A DNA stretch of 64,000 nucleotides from Mammaliicoccus stepanovicii (lineage in GTDB: Bacteria > Bacillota > Bacilli > Staphylococcales > Staphylococcaceae): positions 1 to 64,000 of the forward strand of contig NZ_PPQZ01000005.1 in assembly GCF_002902525.1 (NCBI RefSeq), in the 5' to 3' direction. The position numbers were made by a program, and so were the translations under genes. This document shows, in pieces, positions 28,051-37,727 of the stretch; the first letter of the stretch is position 1; the number at the start of each line of letters is the position of its first letter. Below the pieces are notes generated by a model. That model was given only the letters and a program-made list of their open reading frames with translations, made no database searches and was not told the origin of the DNA.

Positions 28051-28875
28051 ATGGAAATATATAAATTTGCATATCAAATTATAGAAGAAGCGGGTAGAAT
28101 CATCCGAGATTCTATCGATGATGAACTCCATATTGAAACTAAATCAAATCCTAACGACTTAGTTACGAACATAGACAAAGAAACTGAAGCATTTTTAACG
28201 AAACAAATTTTAAATACATACCCGCATCATCGAATTTTAGGTGAGGAAGGTCAAGGTAGAGATATTGAAGATGAAGCTGGTACGATATGGATTATTGATC
28301 CAATTGATGGTACGTTAAACTTTGTTCATCAGCAAGAAAATTTTGCGATTTCAATTGGTATATTTATAGATGGTGTGAAATATGCAGGATTTGTTTATGA
28401 TGTAATGAATAAGAAAATGTACCATTGTAAAGTCGGTAACGGTGCCTGGATGAACGAAACACAACTTAAACCATTAAAGAATTCTGAATTAAAGAGTAGT
28501 TTAATTTCTACAAATCCTATTTGGCTAACTAAAGATAAATTAGCGGATATTTATAAACTGATTATAGATGATGCAAGAAGTACGAGAGCGTATGGTTCGG
28601 CGGCATTAGACTTTGCAAATGTTGCAAAGGGTATTACGAGTGCGTATTTGACGATGAGATTACATCCTTGGGACTTTGCAGGCGGTTTAATTCTTGTAGA
28701 AGAAGTTGGCGGCGTGGTGACAAATCAACTTGGTGAACCTTTAAATATATTAGAGGCAAATTCAATTCTAATTGGTAACAAATCGATTCATGATGAATTA
28801 TTGAGTCAGTATTTCTTACCACACACATCACTTTTAAAGAAAATTCATACAGAAAGATTTAAAAAGAATAAATAA
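28051..28875 (+). CDS. Inositol monophosphatase family protein
   Basis: A 274-aa member of the Mg-dependent inositol monophosphatase/CysQ family. Metal-site motifs are GEEGQG (about 68-73), WIIDPIDGTLNF (about 84-95) and HPWDFAGGLILVEEVGG (about 205-221). Substrate is unknown; inositol phosphates, NADP or PAP are possible. The ATG at 28051 was taken because AGGAGG is seven bases before it, while ATG 28045 abuts the ribosome site. The stop codon lies inside a 26-bp palindromic terminator. Confidence 0.85.
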   Translation: MEIYKFAYQIIEEAGRIIRDSIDDELHIETKSNPNDLVTNIDKETEAFLTKQILNTYPHHRILGEEGQGRDIEDEAGTIWIIDPIDGTLNFVHQQENFAISIGIFIDGVKYAGFVYDVMNKKMYHCKVGNGAWMNETQLKPLKNSELKSSLISTNPIWLTKDKLADIYKLIIDDARSTRAYGSAALDFANVAKGITSAYLTMRLHPWDFAGGLILVEEVGGVVTNQLGEPLNILEANSILIGNKSIHDELLSQYFLPHTSLLKKIHTERFKKNK

Positions 28876-28925
28876 CATAATAAAAAGATGCGAAATTTCT
28901 TTCGCATCTTTTTATTATGTTATTT
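28870..28925. terminator. Perfect 26-bp hairpin, bidirectional terminator
   Basis: Bases 28870-28895 pair without a single mismatch with 28900-28925 around a TTTC loop. Core: AAAAAGATGCGAAA with TTTCGCATCTTTTT. It overlaps the IMPase stop and lies three bases from the ylaF stop. Confidence 0.9.
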
Positions 28926-28928
28926 AAT

Positions 28929-29114
28929 TTATAGCCAACCGTTTTCACGATACTTCTTTTTAAGTGTAAAACCGTAGCCCATCGTTGCTGTAATTAACAC
29001 AACAGCTAGCAACATAAAGAGGATAGAGCCTTCTGCTAAAGCAAAACTAAACACTAAAAGTAAAAAAGTTACAATTAAAGCAAGTAACACAAAAATTGCT
29101 TTAGATTTCTTCAT
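28929..29114 (-). CDS. YlaF-like (DUF5325) small membrane protein
   Basis: A 61-aa protein with two membrane helices (about 5-26 and 31-49) and a basic C-terminal end (KKKYRENGWL). B. subtilis ylaF lies in the same position, divergent from typA. Function is unknown. AAGGATGG precedes the ATG on the minus strand. Confidence 0.72.
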   Translation of the reverse strand: MKKSKAIFVLLALIVTFLLLVFSFALAEGSILFMLLAVVLITATMGYGFTLKKKYRENGWL

Positions 29115-29258
29115 TTAAATCCATCCTTTAACCGTTTTCATGATTATAGTATGCGTTACAATTAAATAAAAATCAACCTCAAAACTTTATTAAGAATATT
29201 AAAATATACGGAAAATTGAGTAAAAGTGGTCAATAATAGTTATTTTTCTAGCAATATA

Positions 29259-29267
29259 TGTTATAAT
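29259..29267 (+). promoter_or_regulatory. typA extended -10 promoter
   Basis: TGTTATAAT (29259-29267) is a perfect extended -10 element; no clear -35 is seen. The leader to the typA start would be about 50 nt. Confidence 0.5.
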
Positions 29268-29323
29268 TATCAAGTTATAAATATAAACCGAACAAATCTT
29301 AATTGGAGAGGAAAATTTTTTGC

Positions 29324-31165
29324 ATGACTAATTTAAGAGAGAACGTACGTAACATTGCAATAATTGCCCACGTAGACCACGGAAAAACAACACTAGTTGA
29401 TGAACTATTAAAACAATCAGGTATATTCCGCGAGAACGAACATGTAGCAGAAAGAGCAATGGATTCAAATGATATAGAAAAAGAACGAGGTATTACAATT
29501 TTAGCGAAAAATACGGCAATAGATTATAAAGATCACCGTATTAATATATTAGATACACCTGGACATGCTGACTTCGGTGGAGAAGTTGAGCGTATCATGA
29601 AAATGGTTGACGGTGTAGTTCTAGTTGTAGATGCATATGAAGGAACAATGCCTCAAACTAGATTCGTACTAAAAAAAGCATTAGAACAAAATCTAAAACC
29701 AGTAGTAGTCGTAAACAAAATCGATAAACCTTCAGCTAGACCTGAAGCGGTAGTAGATGAAGTATTAGATTTATTTATCGAATTAGATGCTAATGATGAG
29801 CAACTTGATTTCCCTGTTGTATACGCATCAGCATTAAGTGGTACTGCTAGTTTAAATTCAGAAAAACAAGATGAAAACATGCAGTGTTTATATGAAACAA
29901 TTTTGGATTATATTCCTGCACCTATCGATAACAGAGAAGAGCCATTACAATTCCAAGTTGCATTATTAGATTATAATGATTACGTTGGACGTATCGGTGT
30001 TGGACGTGTATTTAGAGGTACTATAAAAGTTGGACAACAAGTTTCATTAATTAAACTTGACGGAACAATTAAGAATTTCAGAGTTTCTAAAATATTTGGT
30101 TTCTTCGGTTTAAACCGTGTTGAAATTGATGAAGCATACGCTGGAGATTTAATTGCGGTAAGTGGTATGGAAGATATCAACGTTGGGGAAACAGTAACAC
30201 CTCAAGATAATGTTGAAGCTTTACCAGTTCTTCGTATTGATGAACCGACTTTAGAAATGACTTTCTCAGTAAACAATTCTCCATTTGCGGGTAAAGAAGG
30301 TACTTATGTAACTGCTCGTAAAATAGAAGAAAGACTAGAAAATCAATTAGAAACAGATGTTTCATTACGCGTTACACCAACTGAATCACCAGATGCATGG
30401 ACAGTTGCTGGTCGTGGAGAACTACATTTATCTATTTTAATTGAGAACATGAGACGTGAAGGTTATGAGTTACAAGTTTCTAAACCTCAAGTAATCGTTA
30501 AAGAAGTTGATGGCGTGAAATCTGAGCCATACGAACGTGTTCAAATTGATGTACCTGACGAATATACAGGTGCAATTATTGAATCATTAGGATCTCGTAA
30601 GGGTGAAATGATTGATATGCAATCAAATGAGAATGGTCAAACTAAATTAACATTTATGGTCCCAGCTCGTGGTTTAATTGGTTATACTACTGAATTTATG
30701 TCAATGACACGTGGTTACGGTATTATAAATCATACATTTGATTCTTATCGTCCAAGAATTAACAGTCGTATCGGTGGAAGAAGAAACGGCGTACTTGTTT
30801 CAATGGATAAAGGTGTAGCAAGTACTTATGCTATCTTAAACCTTGAAGACAGGGGCGTTAACTTCATGGAACCAGGTACTGAAGTATATGAAGGTATGAT
30901 CGTCGGCGAAAATAACCGCGAGAATGATCTAACTGTCAATATTACTAAAGTAAAAGCAGCTAATAATATCCGTTCAGCAACAAAAGAACAAACGACAACA
31001 ATGAAAAAACCTAGAAAATTAACGCTTGAAGAAGCTTTAGAATACTTGAACGATGATGAATTAGTTGAAGTAACGCCTGAATCAATTCGTTTAAGAAAAA
31101 AAATTCTAGATAAATCAGAAAGAGAACGTGCTCAAAAGAGACAAAAAATGGCTGAAGAAGAATAG
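29324..31165 (+). CDS. typA: Ribosome-associated GTPase TypA/BipA
   Basis: The 613-aa translational GTPase binds 70S ribosomes and helps 50S assembly, especially in cold or stress. G1 is AHVDHGKTT (about 14-22), G3 DTPGHAD, and G4 NKID (about 127-130). Domains II, III and V and the BipA-specific C-terminal domain (about 480-600) are present. An earlier in-frame start exists, but the ATG at 29324 gives the standard N-terminus MTNLRE. It ends 11 bases before ylaH. Confidence 0.95.
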   Translation: MTNLRENVRNIAIIAHVDHGKTTLVDELLKQSGIFRENEHVAERAMDSNDIEKERGITILAKNTAIDYKDHRINILDTPGHADFGGEVERIMKMVDGVVLVVDAYEGTMPQTRFVLKKALEQNLKPVVVVNKIDKPSARPEAVVDEVLDLFIELDANDEQLDFPVVYASALSGTASLNSEKQDENMQCLYETILDYIPAPIDNREEPLQFQVALLDYNDYVGRIGVGRVFRGTIKVGQQVSLIKLDGTIKNFRVSKIFGFFGLNRVEIDEAYAGDLIAVSGMEDINVGETVTPQDNVEALPVLRIDEPTLEMTFSVNNSPFAGKEGTYVTARKIEERLENQLETDVSLRVTPTESPDAWTVAGRGELHLSILIENMRREGYELQVSKPQVIVKEVDGVKSEPYERVQIDVPDEYTGAIIESLGSRKGEMIDMQSNENGQTKLTFMVPARGLIGYTTEFMSMTRGYGIINHTFDSYRPRINSRIGGRRNGVLVSMDKGVASTYAILNLEDRGVNFMEPGTEVYEGMIVGENNRENDLTVNITKVKAANNIRSATKEQTTTMKKPRKLTLEEALEYLNDDELVEVTPESIRLRKKILDKSERERAQKRQKMAEEE

Positions 31166-31176
31166 GAGTGATATAG

Positions 31177-31515
31177 ATGCTCTTTGTCGCTAAAAATGTA
31201 AGTGTTAACCCAACAGAGAGACTTTCATTTTTTGGTAAATTATTTAGAGTAGATGAAAATCCAGAACTTGGTATGTGGCTCTTACTATTAACGATATTTG
31301 TACTAAGTGCAATTGTATACAATTTAGGATTTGCTCGAAAACTGAAGTTTTGGCAAAATGTCATCATCTATATCGTGCTATTTTTAGGTTGTTTATTGTT
31401 AACCTTCTTAGCTGTATTCCTACCTGTAGGAGAAAGTTTAATCATTGCAGCAATAGTACTCGGACTTTATAGGTATAGATTGCATAAAGAACGAAGTACG
31501 GGGAATAAAAATTAA
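31177..31515 (+). CDS. YlaH-like membrane protein
   Basis: A 112-aa protein with two or three predicted helices (about 31-50, 61-80 and 83-99) and a basic C-terminus. B. subtilis ylaH lies directly behind typA in the same way. Function is unknown. AGGAG stands before the ATG, 11 bases behind the typA stop, so it is cotranscribed with typA and ends at the terminator 31528-31577. Confidence 0.75.
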   Translation: MLFVAKNVSVNPTERLSFFGKLFRVDENPELGMWLLLLTIFVLSAIVYNLGFARKLKFWQNVIIYIVLFLGCLLLTFLAVFLPVGESLIIAAIVLGLYRYRLHKERSTGNKN

Positions 31516-31527
31516 ATAAAAATTTTC

Positions 31528-31577
31528 TAGGCTACTCGTTTCTTGATTTCTATAGGAGATAAGTAGCCTAGTTTTTG
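31528..31577 (+). terminator. typA-ylaH terminator
   Basis: CTAGGCTACT (31528-31537) pairs with AGTAGCCTAG (31562-31571), followed by TTTTTGTTT. Confidence 0.78.
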
Positions 31578-31671
31578 TTTATTACAAGATATAGCCCAAC
31601 TTAAGGATTAAAGACTAAAGTATTCCACGAGTTGCTTCTTAACTATGGATAATTAGTATTTAAGTATTAAA

Positions 31672-31740
31672 AAACGAGAAAATCATTGTTTATCATGATT
31701 TTCTCGTTTATTGTGATGTCTGAAACGAAAAGTGTTTCAG
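31672..31740 (-). terminator. Two hairpins behind ylaI (minus strand)
   Basis: CTGAAAC/GTTTCAG (31720-31740) directly follows the ylaI stop on the minus strand. A second, stronger 15-bp hairpin, AAACGAGAAAATCAT (31672-31686) with ATGATTTTCTCGTTT (31695-31709), is followed by T residues on the minus strand and is the likely terminator. Confidence 0.7.
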
Positions 31741-31742
31741 AG

Positions 31743-31898
31743 CTATTGTTTATTTGGTTTCGGCTTATCTAATTTCGCCTTACAATCATCACACATGAAT
31801 GTACGAATTGGATGATTTTTTATTCTTTTTGCTTCTAAAGATTTAGAATCTAAATTGACTACCGTATCACAAATAATGCATTTAACTTTCGTAATCAA
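31743..31898 (-). CDS. YlaI-like zinc-ribbon protein (51 aa)
   Basis: The 51-aa product (DUF2197/YlaI) starts at TTG with the residues MITKVKCIICD and carries two Cys pairs: CIIC (residues 7-10) and CDDC (36-39), a small zinc ribbon. The TTG is preceded by GAGG overlapping the stop of the upstream minus-strand gene, with which it forms an operon. Position between ylaH and ylaN matches B. subtilis. Function is unknown. Confidence 0.78.
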   Translation of the reverse strand: MITKVKCIICDTVVNLDSKSLEAKRIKNHPIRTFMCDDCKAKLDKPKPNKQ

Positions 31899-31900
31899 CG

Positions 31901-32383
31901 TTATACAACCTCAATCTCAGCAACATAGCTAAATTTATTTGAATAACCATCTTCTTGATTGTAAGTAAAGGCGTCAATTTTGCCATCTTTATAAATCATT
32001 TTCCCTTTATTAGAGAAATGGAAGAATAAGTAAGGCCATTCTTCAATGGGGATTTCTATAGAATCTTTATCATTTTTAAGGATTACTTTTGTAGTGTCTT
32101 CATTCGGTTCAGAATTCTTAATGAAAGGCATTGCGTTTATGACAAAACTTTCTTCTAAGAAAGAGCGCTTCTTGTATGTTGTTTCACTATTTAAAGTAGG
32201 TGGCATCGTCGCACCTTCTAGAATAGCACGATTCCATGCAACATTATTTTCGAATTCAATCGGTTTTTCACCATTAAATATGCCTTGCTCTAAATCTTCA
32301 ATCTTTACTTTACGATCATCAAAAATCCATGTCGATGCATCTAAAGTAATATTGAATTTAGAATTACCTTTTATTTGTATCAT
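31901..32383 (-). CDS. Conserved hypothetical protein (160 aa)
   Basis: I do not recognise the family. The acidic 160-aa product has no signal peptide, helix or Cys cluster. It looks like a beta-rich cytoplasmic domain, with NSKFNITLDASTWIFDDRK near the start, a central RSFLEESFVINAMPF, and WPYLFFHFSNKGKMIY late. The ATG at 32383 was chosen because AGGAG lies eight bases before it. It overlaps the ribosome site of ylaI downstream, so the pair is coupled. It is divergent from ylaN. Confidence 0.62.
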   Translation of the reverse strand: MIQIKGNSKFNITLDASTWIFDDRKVKIEDLEQGIFNGEKPIEFENNVAWNRAILEGATMPPTLNSETTYKKRSFLEESFVINAMPFIKNSEPNEDTTKVILKNDKDSIEIPIEEWPYLFFHFSNKGKMIYKDGKIDAFTYNQEDGYSNKFSYVAEIEVV

Positions 32384-32452
32384 GTTTTTCACTCCTATCA
32401 ATATCTCTTCATAATTTTAACATACTTATATCGATGAACGTTCTGTTTTTAC

Positions 32453-32481
32453 TTGCAATTTTAAGATTTCTAGTCTAAACT
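32453..32481 (+). promoter_or_regulatory. ylaN promoter
   Basis: TTGCAA (32453-32458), 17 bases and TAAACT (32476-32481) form a good promoter about 45 bases before ylaN. Confidence 0.6.
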
Positions 32482-32524
32482 TTTATAAGTATAGAAACTA
32501 AAAATAATTAAGGGGGAGTATGTC

Positions 32525-32800
32525 ATGCATTACGATGCGGAAATTTGTCAAAAGGCATATGACCAATTATATAACGATTCTGAAAAAATCCTTCAATTAA
32601 TAAAGGTTCAAATGGACAATTTAACAATGCCACAATGTCCTTTATATGAGGAAGTTTTAGATACGCAAATGTTTGGTCTACAAAAAGAAGTTGATTTTGC
32701 AGTACAAATTGGACTTGTTGATAGAGAAAAGGGTCAGACACTTATGGCAAGTTTAGAAAAGGAATTATCTAAATTGCATGATGCTTTCACAAATGCTTAA
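32525..32800 (+). CDS. ylaN: YlaN (UPF0358) protein
   Basis: A 91-aa helical cytoplasmic protein with the conserved centre [21 protein letters not shown] split over residues about 38-58. It belongs to UPF0358/YlaN, which is needed for growth in B. subtilis and S. aureus under low iron and has been linked to Fur and Fe-S metabolism. The start follows GGGGGAG. A hairpin with a T run (32809-32850) separates it from ftsW. Confidence 0.88.
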   Translation: MHYDAEICQKAYDQLYNDSEKILQLIKVQMDNLTMPQCPLYEEVLDTQMFGLQKEVDFAVQIGLVDREKGQTLMASLEKELSKLHDAFTNA

Positions 32801-32808
32801 ATGATACA

Positions 32809-32850
32809 AAGTCTAGAGGGGGAGAAATCTTACTTTAGACTTATTTTTTT
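32809..32850 (+). terminator. Probable ylaN terminator
   Basis: AAGTCTA (32809-32815) pairs with TAGACTT (32836-32842), followed by ATTTTTTT. The stem is only 7 bp, so readthrough into ftsW is likely. Confidence 0.5.
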
Positions 32851-32867
32851 AGAATTGGAATGAGTAG

Positions 32868-34070
32868 ATGGACTACATTAAAAGGTTTTTTCGCTACATA
32901 AAGAATTATTCTAAATACATAGATTTCACATTATTAATTACGTATATAATGCTAAGTTTGATTGGTTTAGTTATGGTTTATAGTGCAAGTATGGTTGCTG
33001 CAACGAAAGGTACATTAACTGGTGGTATACCTGTATCTGGGACTTACTTTTTTGTGAGGCAGTTGATGTATTGTATTGCTGGATTTTCCATTGTGTTTTT
33101 TATGTCATATTTTATGCACATCAATATATTGAAAAATAAGCGTGTTCAACAAATTGTGATATTTTCTATTTTTGGATTATTAGTACTAACATTATTAGTC
33201 GGAACGACTATAAACGGTTCGAAAAGTTGGATCAATTTAGGATTTATGAATTTACAAGCATCTGAAATTCTTAAAGTAGGTATGATTTTGTATTTATCTT
33301 TTATCATTGATAAAAGAAGAAATAGACTTAAACAATTCAAACTTGCGCTCATGATGCCACTATTTCTGATTGGTACTTGTATAGGACTCGTGTTATTACA
33401 AAATGATACTGGACAAGCATTAATATTGTGTTTAATTGTTTTTTGTATATTTGCATATTCAGGCATAGGCATAAAGGCAATTTTGAAATGGTCAGGTCCA
33501 ATATTTGCAGGTGTAGTTATCTTAGTAATCTTTAGTATCGTATTTAAAGGTGGCGTGTTATCTCAACATCAAGCCGACCGTTTCCACGTATTAGAAAACC
33601 CATTTAATTATGAAAGTGGTATCGGTTATCACCTTGCGAATTCATTATTAGCAATTGGTAATGGTGGTATATTCGGTAAAGGATTAGGTAATAGTATTAT
33701 GAAATTAGGATACTTACCTGAGCCACATACAGACTTTATATTCGCTGTAATTGCTGAAGAACTTGGATTAGTAGGGGTATTATTTATACTATTTCTACTT
33801 ATGTTTATCGTATATAAAGGATTCTTATATGCTGCACTTACGCAATCGTATTTCTTCAAACTTGTATGTGTTGGTATCTCAAGTTACATAGGTATCCAAA
33901 CATTTGTAAATTTAGGTGGTATTTCAGGAACTATTCCATTAACTGGTGTGCCGTTACCATTTATGACATTCGGTGGATCATCGATGTTAAGTTTAAGTAT
34001 TGCAACAGGAATTCTGCTCTTGACTGCGAAACAAATTAGAATTGAACAATACGAAAAAATGCATATTTAG
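32868..34070 (+). CDS. ftsW: Septal peptidoglycan polymerase FtsW
   Basis: A 400-aa SEDS-family membrane glycosyltransferase for septal peptidoglycan with about ten helices. Conserved elements are GSKSWINLG (about 105-113), the essential-Asp region PHTDFIFAVIAEELG (about 286-300) and the late FMTFGGSSMLS (about 363-373). The position after ylaN and before pyc is the FtsW position in staphylococci and Bacillus. No strong ribosome site is seen (GGAATGAG). Confidence 0.9.
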   Translation: MDYIKRFFRYIKNYSKYIDFTLLITYIMLSLIGLVMVYSASMVAATKGTLTGGIPVSGTYFFVRQLMYCIAGFSIVFFMSYFMHINILKNKRVQQIVIFSIFGLLVLTLLVGTTINGSKSWINLGFMNLQASEILKVGMILYLSFIIDKRRNRLKQFKLALMMPLFLIGTCIGLVLLQNDTGQALILCLIVFCIFAYSGIGIKAILKWSGPIFAGVVILVIFSIVFKGGVLSQHQADRFHVLENPFNYESGIGYHLANSLLAIGNGGIFGKGLGNSIMKLGYLPEPHTDFIFAVIAEELGLVGVLFILFLLMFIVYKGFLYAALTQSYFFKLVCVGISSYIGIQTFVNLGGISGTIPLTGVPLPFMTFGGSSMLSLSIATGILLLTAKQIRIEQYEKMHI

Positions 34071-34096
34071 TCAGAGAAATTAATATTATTTTAATA

Positions 34097-34134
34097 AAAA
34101 AACGTATTACAGTAGAATGTAATACGTTTTTTTT
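34097..34134 (+). terminator. ftsW terminator
   Basis: AAAAAACGTATTAC (34097-34110) pairs perfectly with GTAATACGTTTTTT (34119-34132), with Ts continuing. Confidence 0.88.
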
Positions 34135-34196
34135 ATATAATAGATGAGTATTCCGTTTTTTGAAAATTCAAATACATTGAGGGGAGCCTTTAAAAT

Positions 34197-37100
34197 ATGA
34201 GCAACATAAAGAAATTATTAGTAGCCAATCGTGGTGAAATCGCAATTAGAATTTTTAGGGCAGCAACTGAATTAAATATTGAAACAGTAGCAATTTATTC
34301 AAATGAAGATTTAGGAGCTTTGCATAGATATAAAGCCGATGAATCTTATTTAGTAGATGAAAACTTAGGTCCAACGGAAAGTTATTTAAATATAGAAGCA
34401 ATTATTAAAGTGGCAAAGAAAGCAGAAGTCGATGCTATTCATCCAGGTTACGGATTTTTAAGTGAAAATAAAACATTTGCAAGAAGATGTGCTGAAGAAG
34501 GCATTAAGTTTATCGGTCCAGAGTTGAAACACTTAGATATGTTCGGAGATAAAGTTAAAGCAAGAGAAACAGCAATAGCTGCTGATTTACCTGTAATACC
34601 AGGAACTGATGGATCAGTAGAATCCTTTGAAGAAGTAGAAGAATTTTCGAAAAAAAGTGGATTTCCAATCATTATTAAAGCCATTTCAGGTGGCGGTGGT
34701 AAAGGGATGCGTATCGTTAATGATGAAAGTGAACTTGAAGATGCATACCAACGTGCTAAATCTGAAGCAGGTAAATCATTTGGTAATAGTGAAGTTTATG
34801 TGGAAAAATACATAGATCAACCTAAACATATTGAGGTACAAATAATCGGAGATGAACATGGTAATCTCGTTCACTTATTTGAAAGAGACTGTTCAGTGCA
34901 ACGTCGCCATCAAAAAGTAGTAGAGGTAGCGCCATCCGTTTCATTAAGTGATGATTTAAGACATAGAATTTGTAATGCAGCATTAGATTTAATGAAGAAA
35001 ATAGGATATGTGAATGCTGGTACTGTTGAATTTCTTGTATCAGGAGATGAATATTTCTTTATTGAAGTTAATCCACGTGTACAAGTTGAACATACTATTA
35101 CTGAAATGGTAACTGGTGTTGATATTGTCAAAACACAAATATTAGTTGCTGATGGTGAATCATTATTTGGTGATAAAATTGAAATGCCACAACAAGAAGA
35201 TATTAAGACGTTAGGATTTGCCATTCAAAGTCGTATTACTACAGAAGACCCATTAAACGATTTTATGCCTGATACAGGTAAAATTATTGCTTATCGTTCA
35301 AGTGGTGGGTTTGGTGTAAGACTTGATGCGGGTGATGGATTTGAAGGTGCAGAAATTTCGCCTTACTATGACTCACTACTCGTTAAAGTATCAACACATG
35401 CTATGAGCCTACGACAAGCAACAGAAAAAATGCTACGTTCTTTAAAAGAAATGAGAATTAGAGGGATTAAGACTAATATTCCATTCTTATTTAACGTTGT
35501 AAATCATGAAAAATTTGCAAAAGGTACTTATACAACTAAATTCTTAGAAAATAACCCTGAATTATTTGATATAACGCCTTCACGAGATAGAGGTACAAAA
35601 ACTTTACAATATATTGGGAATATTTCTGTTAATGGTTTTCCAAGTGTTGAAAAACGTGAAAAGCCACATTTTGAAAAATTCAAATTGCAAGAAGTTACAA
35701 ATGAAGAATTATCTGCACTTAGTGGTACAAAGCAAATATTAGAACAACATGGACCAGAAGGTGTAAGCAAATGGTTGAAAGAACAAGATGAAGTATTGTT
35801 GACAGATACTACTTTTAGAGATGCTCATCAATCATTGTTAGCGACTAGAATGAGAACGTATGATATGTTGCAAATAGCACCCGAAACGGCTAAGCATTTA
35901 AACGATGCTTTCTCATTAGAAATGTGGGGTGGCGCTACGTTTGATGTTGCTTATAACTTCTTGAAAGAAAATCCATGGGAGAGATTAACAAGATTACGTA
36001 AGAAAATCCCGAATGTGTTGTTCCAAATGTTATTGAGAGCATCCAATGCAGTAGGTTATAAAAACTATCCAGACAATGTAATTGAAAAGTTCGTTAAGGA
36101 AAGTGCAGAAGCTGGAATTGACGTATTTAGAATTTTTGACTCATTGAACTGGTTAGATCAAATGAAAGTCGCAAATGAAGCTGTTCAAAAATCTGGCAAA
36201 ATTTCTGAAGGTGCAATTTGTTATACAGGTGATATATTAAATCCTGAACGTTCAAGTGTGTATACTTTAGACTACTATATTAATTTAGCTAAAGAACTAC
36301 AAAGTGAAGGAGTTCATATATTAGGTATTAAAGATATGGCAGGTTTATTGAAGCCAAAAGCAGCATACGAACTCATTAGTGAATTAAAAACTCAAATTGA
36401 TATTCCTATACACTTACACACGCATGATACAAGTGGTAATGGGTTATTAGTATATCAAAGTGCAATAAGAGCTGGTGTAGATGTTATAGATACTGCAGTT
36501 GCCAGTATGAGTGGTACAACATCACAACCATCGGCCAACTCCTTGTACTATGCTTTAAGTGGCAATGAGAGAGATGTTAGAACGAACATTGATGGATTAG
36601 AAAGATTATCTCAATATTGGGATACAGTTCGTAATTATTATTCTGACTTCGAAAGCGACATTAGATCACCACATACAGAGATTTATCAACATGAAATGCC
36701 TGGTGGGCAATATTCTAACTTAAGTCAGCAAGCGAAAAGTTTAGGCTTAGGAGAAAGATTTAATGAAGTTAAAGATATGTACAAACGAGTTAATTTATTA
36801 TTTGGTGACATTGTTAAAGTAACGCCATCTTCTAAAGTAGTAGGTGATATGGCACTTTATATGGTACAAAATGATTTAGATGAAGAAAGTGTTATTAAGA
36901 GAGGTCACACACTTGATTTCCCTGAATCAGTAGTGTCATTCTTTAAAGGCGAAATTGGTCAACCAGTCAATGGATTTAACAAAGAATTACAAAAAGTTAT
37001 CTTAAAAGGTATAGAACCAATCGAGAAAAGACCAGGTGAATTATTAGAACCTGTTGATTTCGAAGAACTTAGAGAAACATTACAAGAAAAACAACAAGGA

Positions 37101-37646
37101 GAAGTAACTGAACAAGATTTAATCAGTTATGCCATTTATCCTAAAGTTTACGAGCAGTATATTAAAACATACGAAAGCTTTGGAAACTTATCATTATTAG
37201 ATACGCCGACATTCTTGTTCGGTATGGCTAAAAATGAAACTGTCGAAATAACAATTGATAAAGGTAAAATTTTAATAGTAAAATTATTATCAATCGGACA
37301 TGTTTATGAAGATGGTCATCGTTGGGTATACTTCGAATTGAATGGTCAACCAAGAAAAGTTTACGTTAAAGATGAACACGTTAAAGTATCTGAAGCGGTA
37401 TTACAAAAAGCAGATTTAAGTAATGATTCTCATATTGGTGCACAAATGCCTGGTACAATTTCTGAGGTTAAAGTGAAACAAGGTGATGAAGTGAAACAAG
37501 GTCAAGCCCTAATTATTACAGAAGCAATGAAGATGGAAACAACGATACAAGCACCTTATGATGGAACGATATCTAATATTTATGTTTCAGCAGGAGATAG
37601 TATCCAAACACATGATTTAATTATTACGATAGACAAAGCAGAATAA
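34197..37646 (+). CDS. pyc: Pyruvate carboxylase
   Basis: The 1149-aa biotin enzyme carboxylates pyruvate to oxaloacetate, feeding the citric acid cycle. The biotin carboxylase domain (about 1-460) has the ATP-grasp GGGGKGMR (about 166-173) and ERDCSVQRRHQK (about 229-240). The carboxyltransferase domain (about 530-810) begins LLTDTTFRDAHQSL. A tetramerisation domain follows. The biotin carboxyl carrier domain (about 1075-1149) has the biotin Lys in TEAMKMET. AGGGGAG precedes the ATG. It is transcribed alone and ends at the second repeat hairpin. Confidence 0.96.
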   Translation: MSNIKKLLVANRGEIAIRIFRAATELNIETVAIYSNEDLGALHRYKADESYLVDENLGPTESYLNIEAIIKVAKKAEVDAIHPGYGFLSENKTFARRCAEEGIKFIGPELKHLDMFGDKVKARETAIAADLPVIPGTDGSVESFEEVEEFSKKSGFPIIIKAISGGGGKGMRIVNDESELEDAYQRAKSEAGKSFGNSEVYVEKYIDQPKHIEVQIIGDEHGNLVHLFERDCSVQRRHQKVVEVAPSVSLSDDLRHRICNAALDLMKKIGYVNAGTVEFLVSGDEYFFIEVNPRVQVEHTITEMVTGVDIVKTQILVADGESLFGDKIEMPQQEDIKTLGFAIQSRITTEDPLNDFMPDTGKIIAYRSSGGFGVRLDAGDGFEGAEISPYYDSLLVKVSTHAMSLRQATEKMLRSLKEMRIRGIKTNIPFLFNVVNHEKFAKGTYTTKFLENNPELFDITPSRDRGTKTLQYIGNISVNGFPSVEKREKPHFEKFKLQEVTNEELSALSGTKQILEQHGPEGVSKWLKEQDEVLLTDTTFRDAHQSLLATRMRTYDMLQIAPETAKHLNDAFSLEMWGGATFDVAYNFLKENPWERLTRLRKKIPNVLFQMLLRASNAVGYKNYPDNVIEKFVKESAEAGIDVFRIFDSLNWLDQMKVANEAVQKSGKISEGAICYTGDILNPERSSVYTLDYYINLAKELQSEGVHILGIKDMAGLLKPKAAYELISELKTQIDIPIHLHTHDTSGNGLLVYQSAIRAGVDVIDTAVASMSGTTSQPSANSLYYALSGNERDVRTNIDGLERLSQYWDTVRNYYSDFESDIRSPHTEIYQHEMPGGQYSNLSQQAKSLGLGERFNEVKDMYKRVNLLFGDIVKVTPSSKVVGDMALYMVQNDLDEESVIKRGHTLDFPESVVSFFKGEIGQPVNGFNKELQKVILKGIEPIEKRPGELLEPVDFEELRETLQEKQQGEVTEQDLISYAIYPKVYEQYIKTYESFGNLSLLDTPTFLFGMAKNETVEITIDKGKILIVKLLSIGHVYEDGHRWVYFELNGQPRKVYVKDEHVKVSEAVLQKADLSNDSHIGAQMPGTISEVKVKQGDEVKQGQALIITEAMKMETTIQAPYDGTISNIYVSAGDSIQTHDLIITIDKAE

Positions 37647-37666
37647 AGTAGATATAAGTTTTAACA

Positions 37667-37727
37667 CAAAATAAATAAGCATATCACTTAACTGATTTTC
37701 AGTTTTATAGTGATATGCTTATTTTTA
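37667..37727. repeat. Dispersed hairpin repeat, copy 2 (terminator)
   Basis: Second copy of the element at 10861-10920. The stem AAATAAGCATATCACT with AGTGATATGCTTATTT is fully paired here, and the inner AACTGA/TCAGTT pairs too, giving an almost perfect palindrome. It lies between convergent pyc and ctaA and overlaps the end of ctaA. Confidence 0.8.

Noticed and set aside
32436-32443. GAACGTTC resembling a LexA/SOS half-site pair
   Set aside because: The Gram-positive SOS box needs a 4-base spacer between GAAC and GTTC; here there is none.
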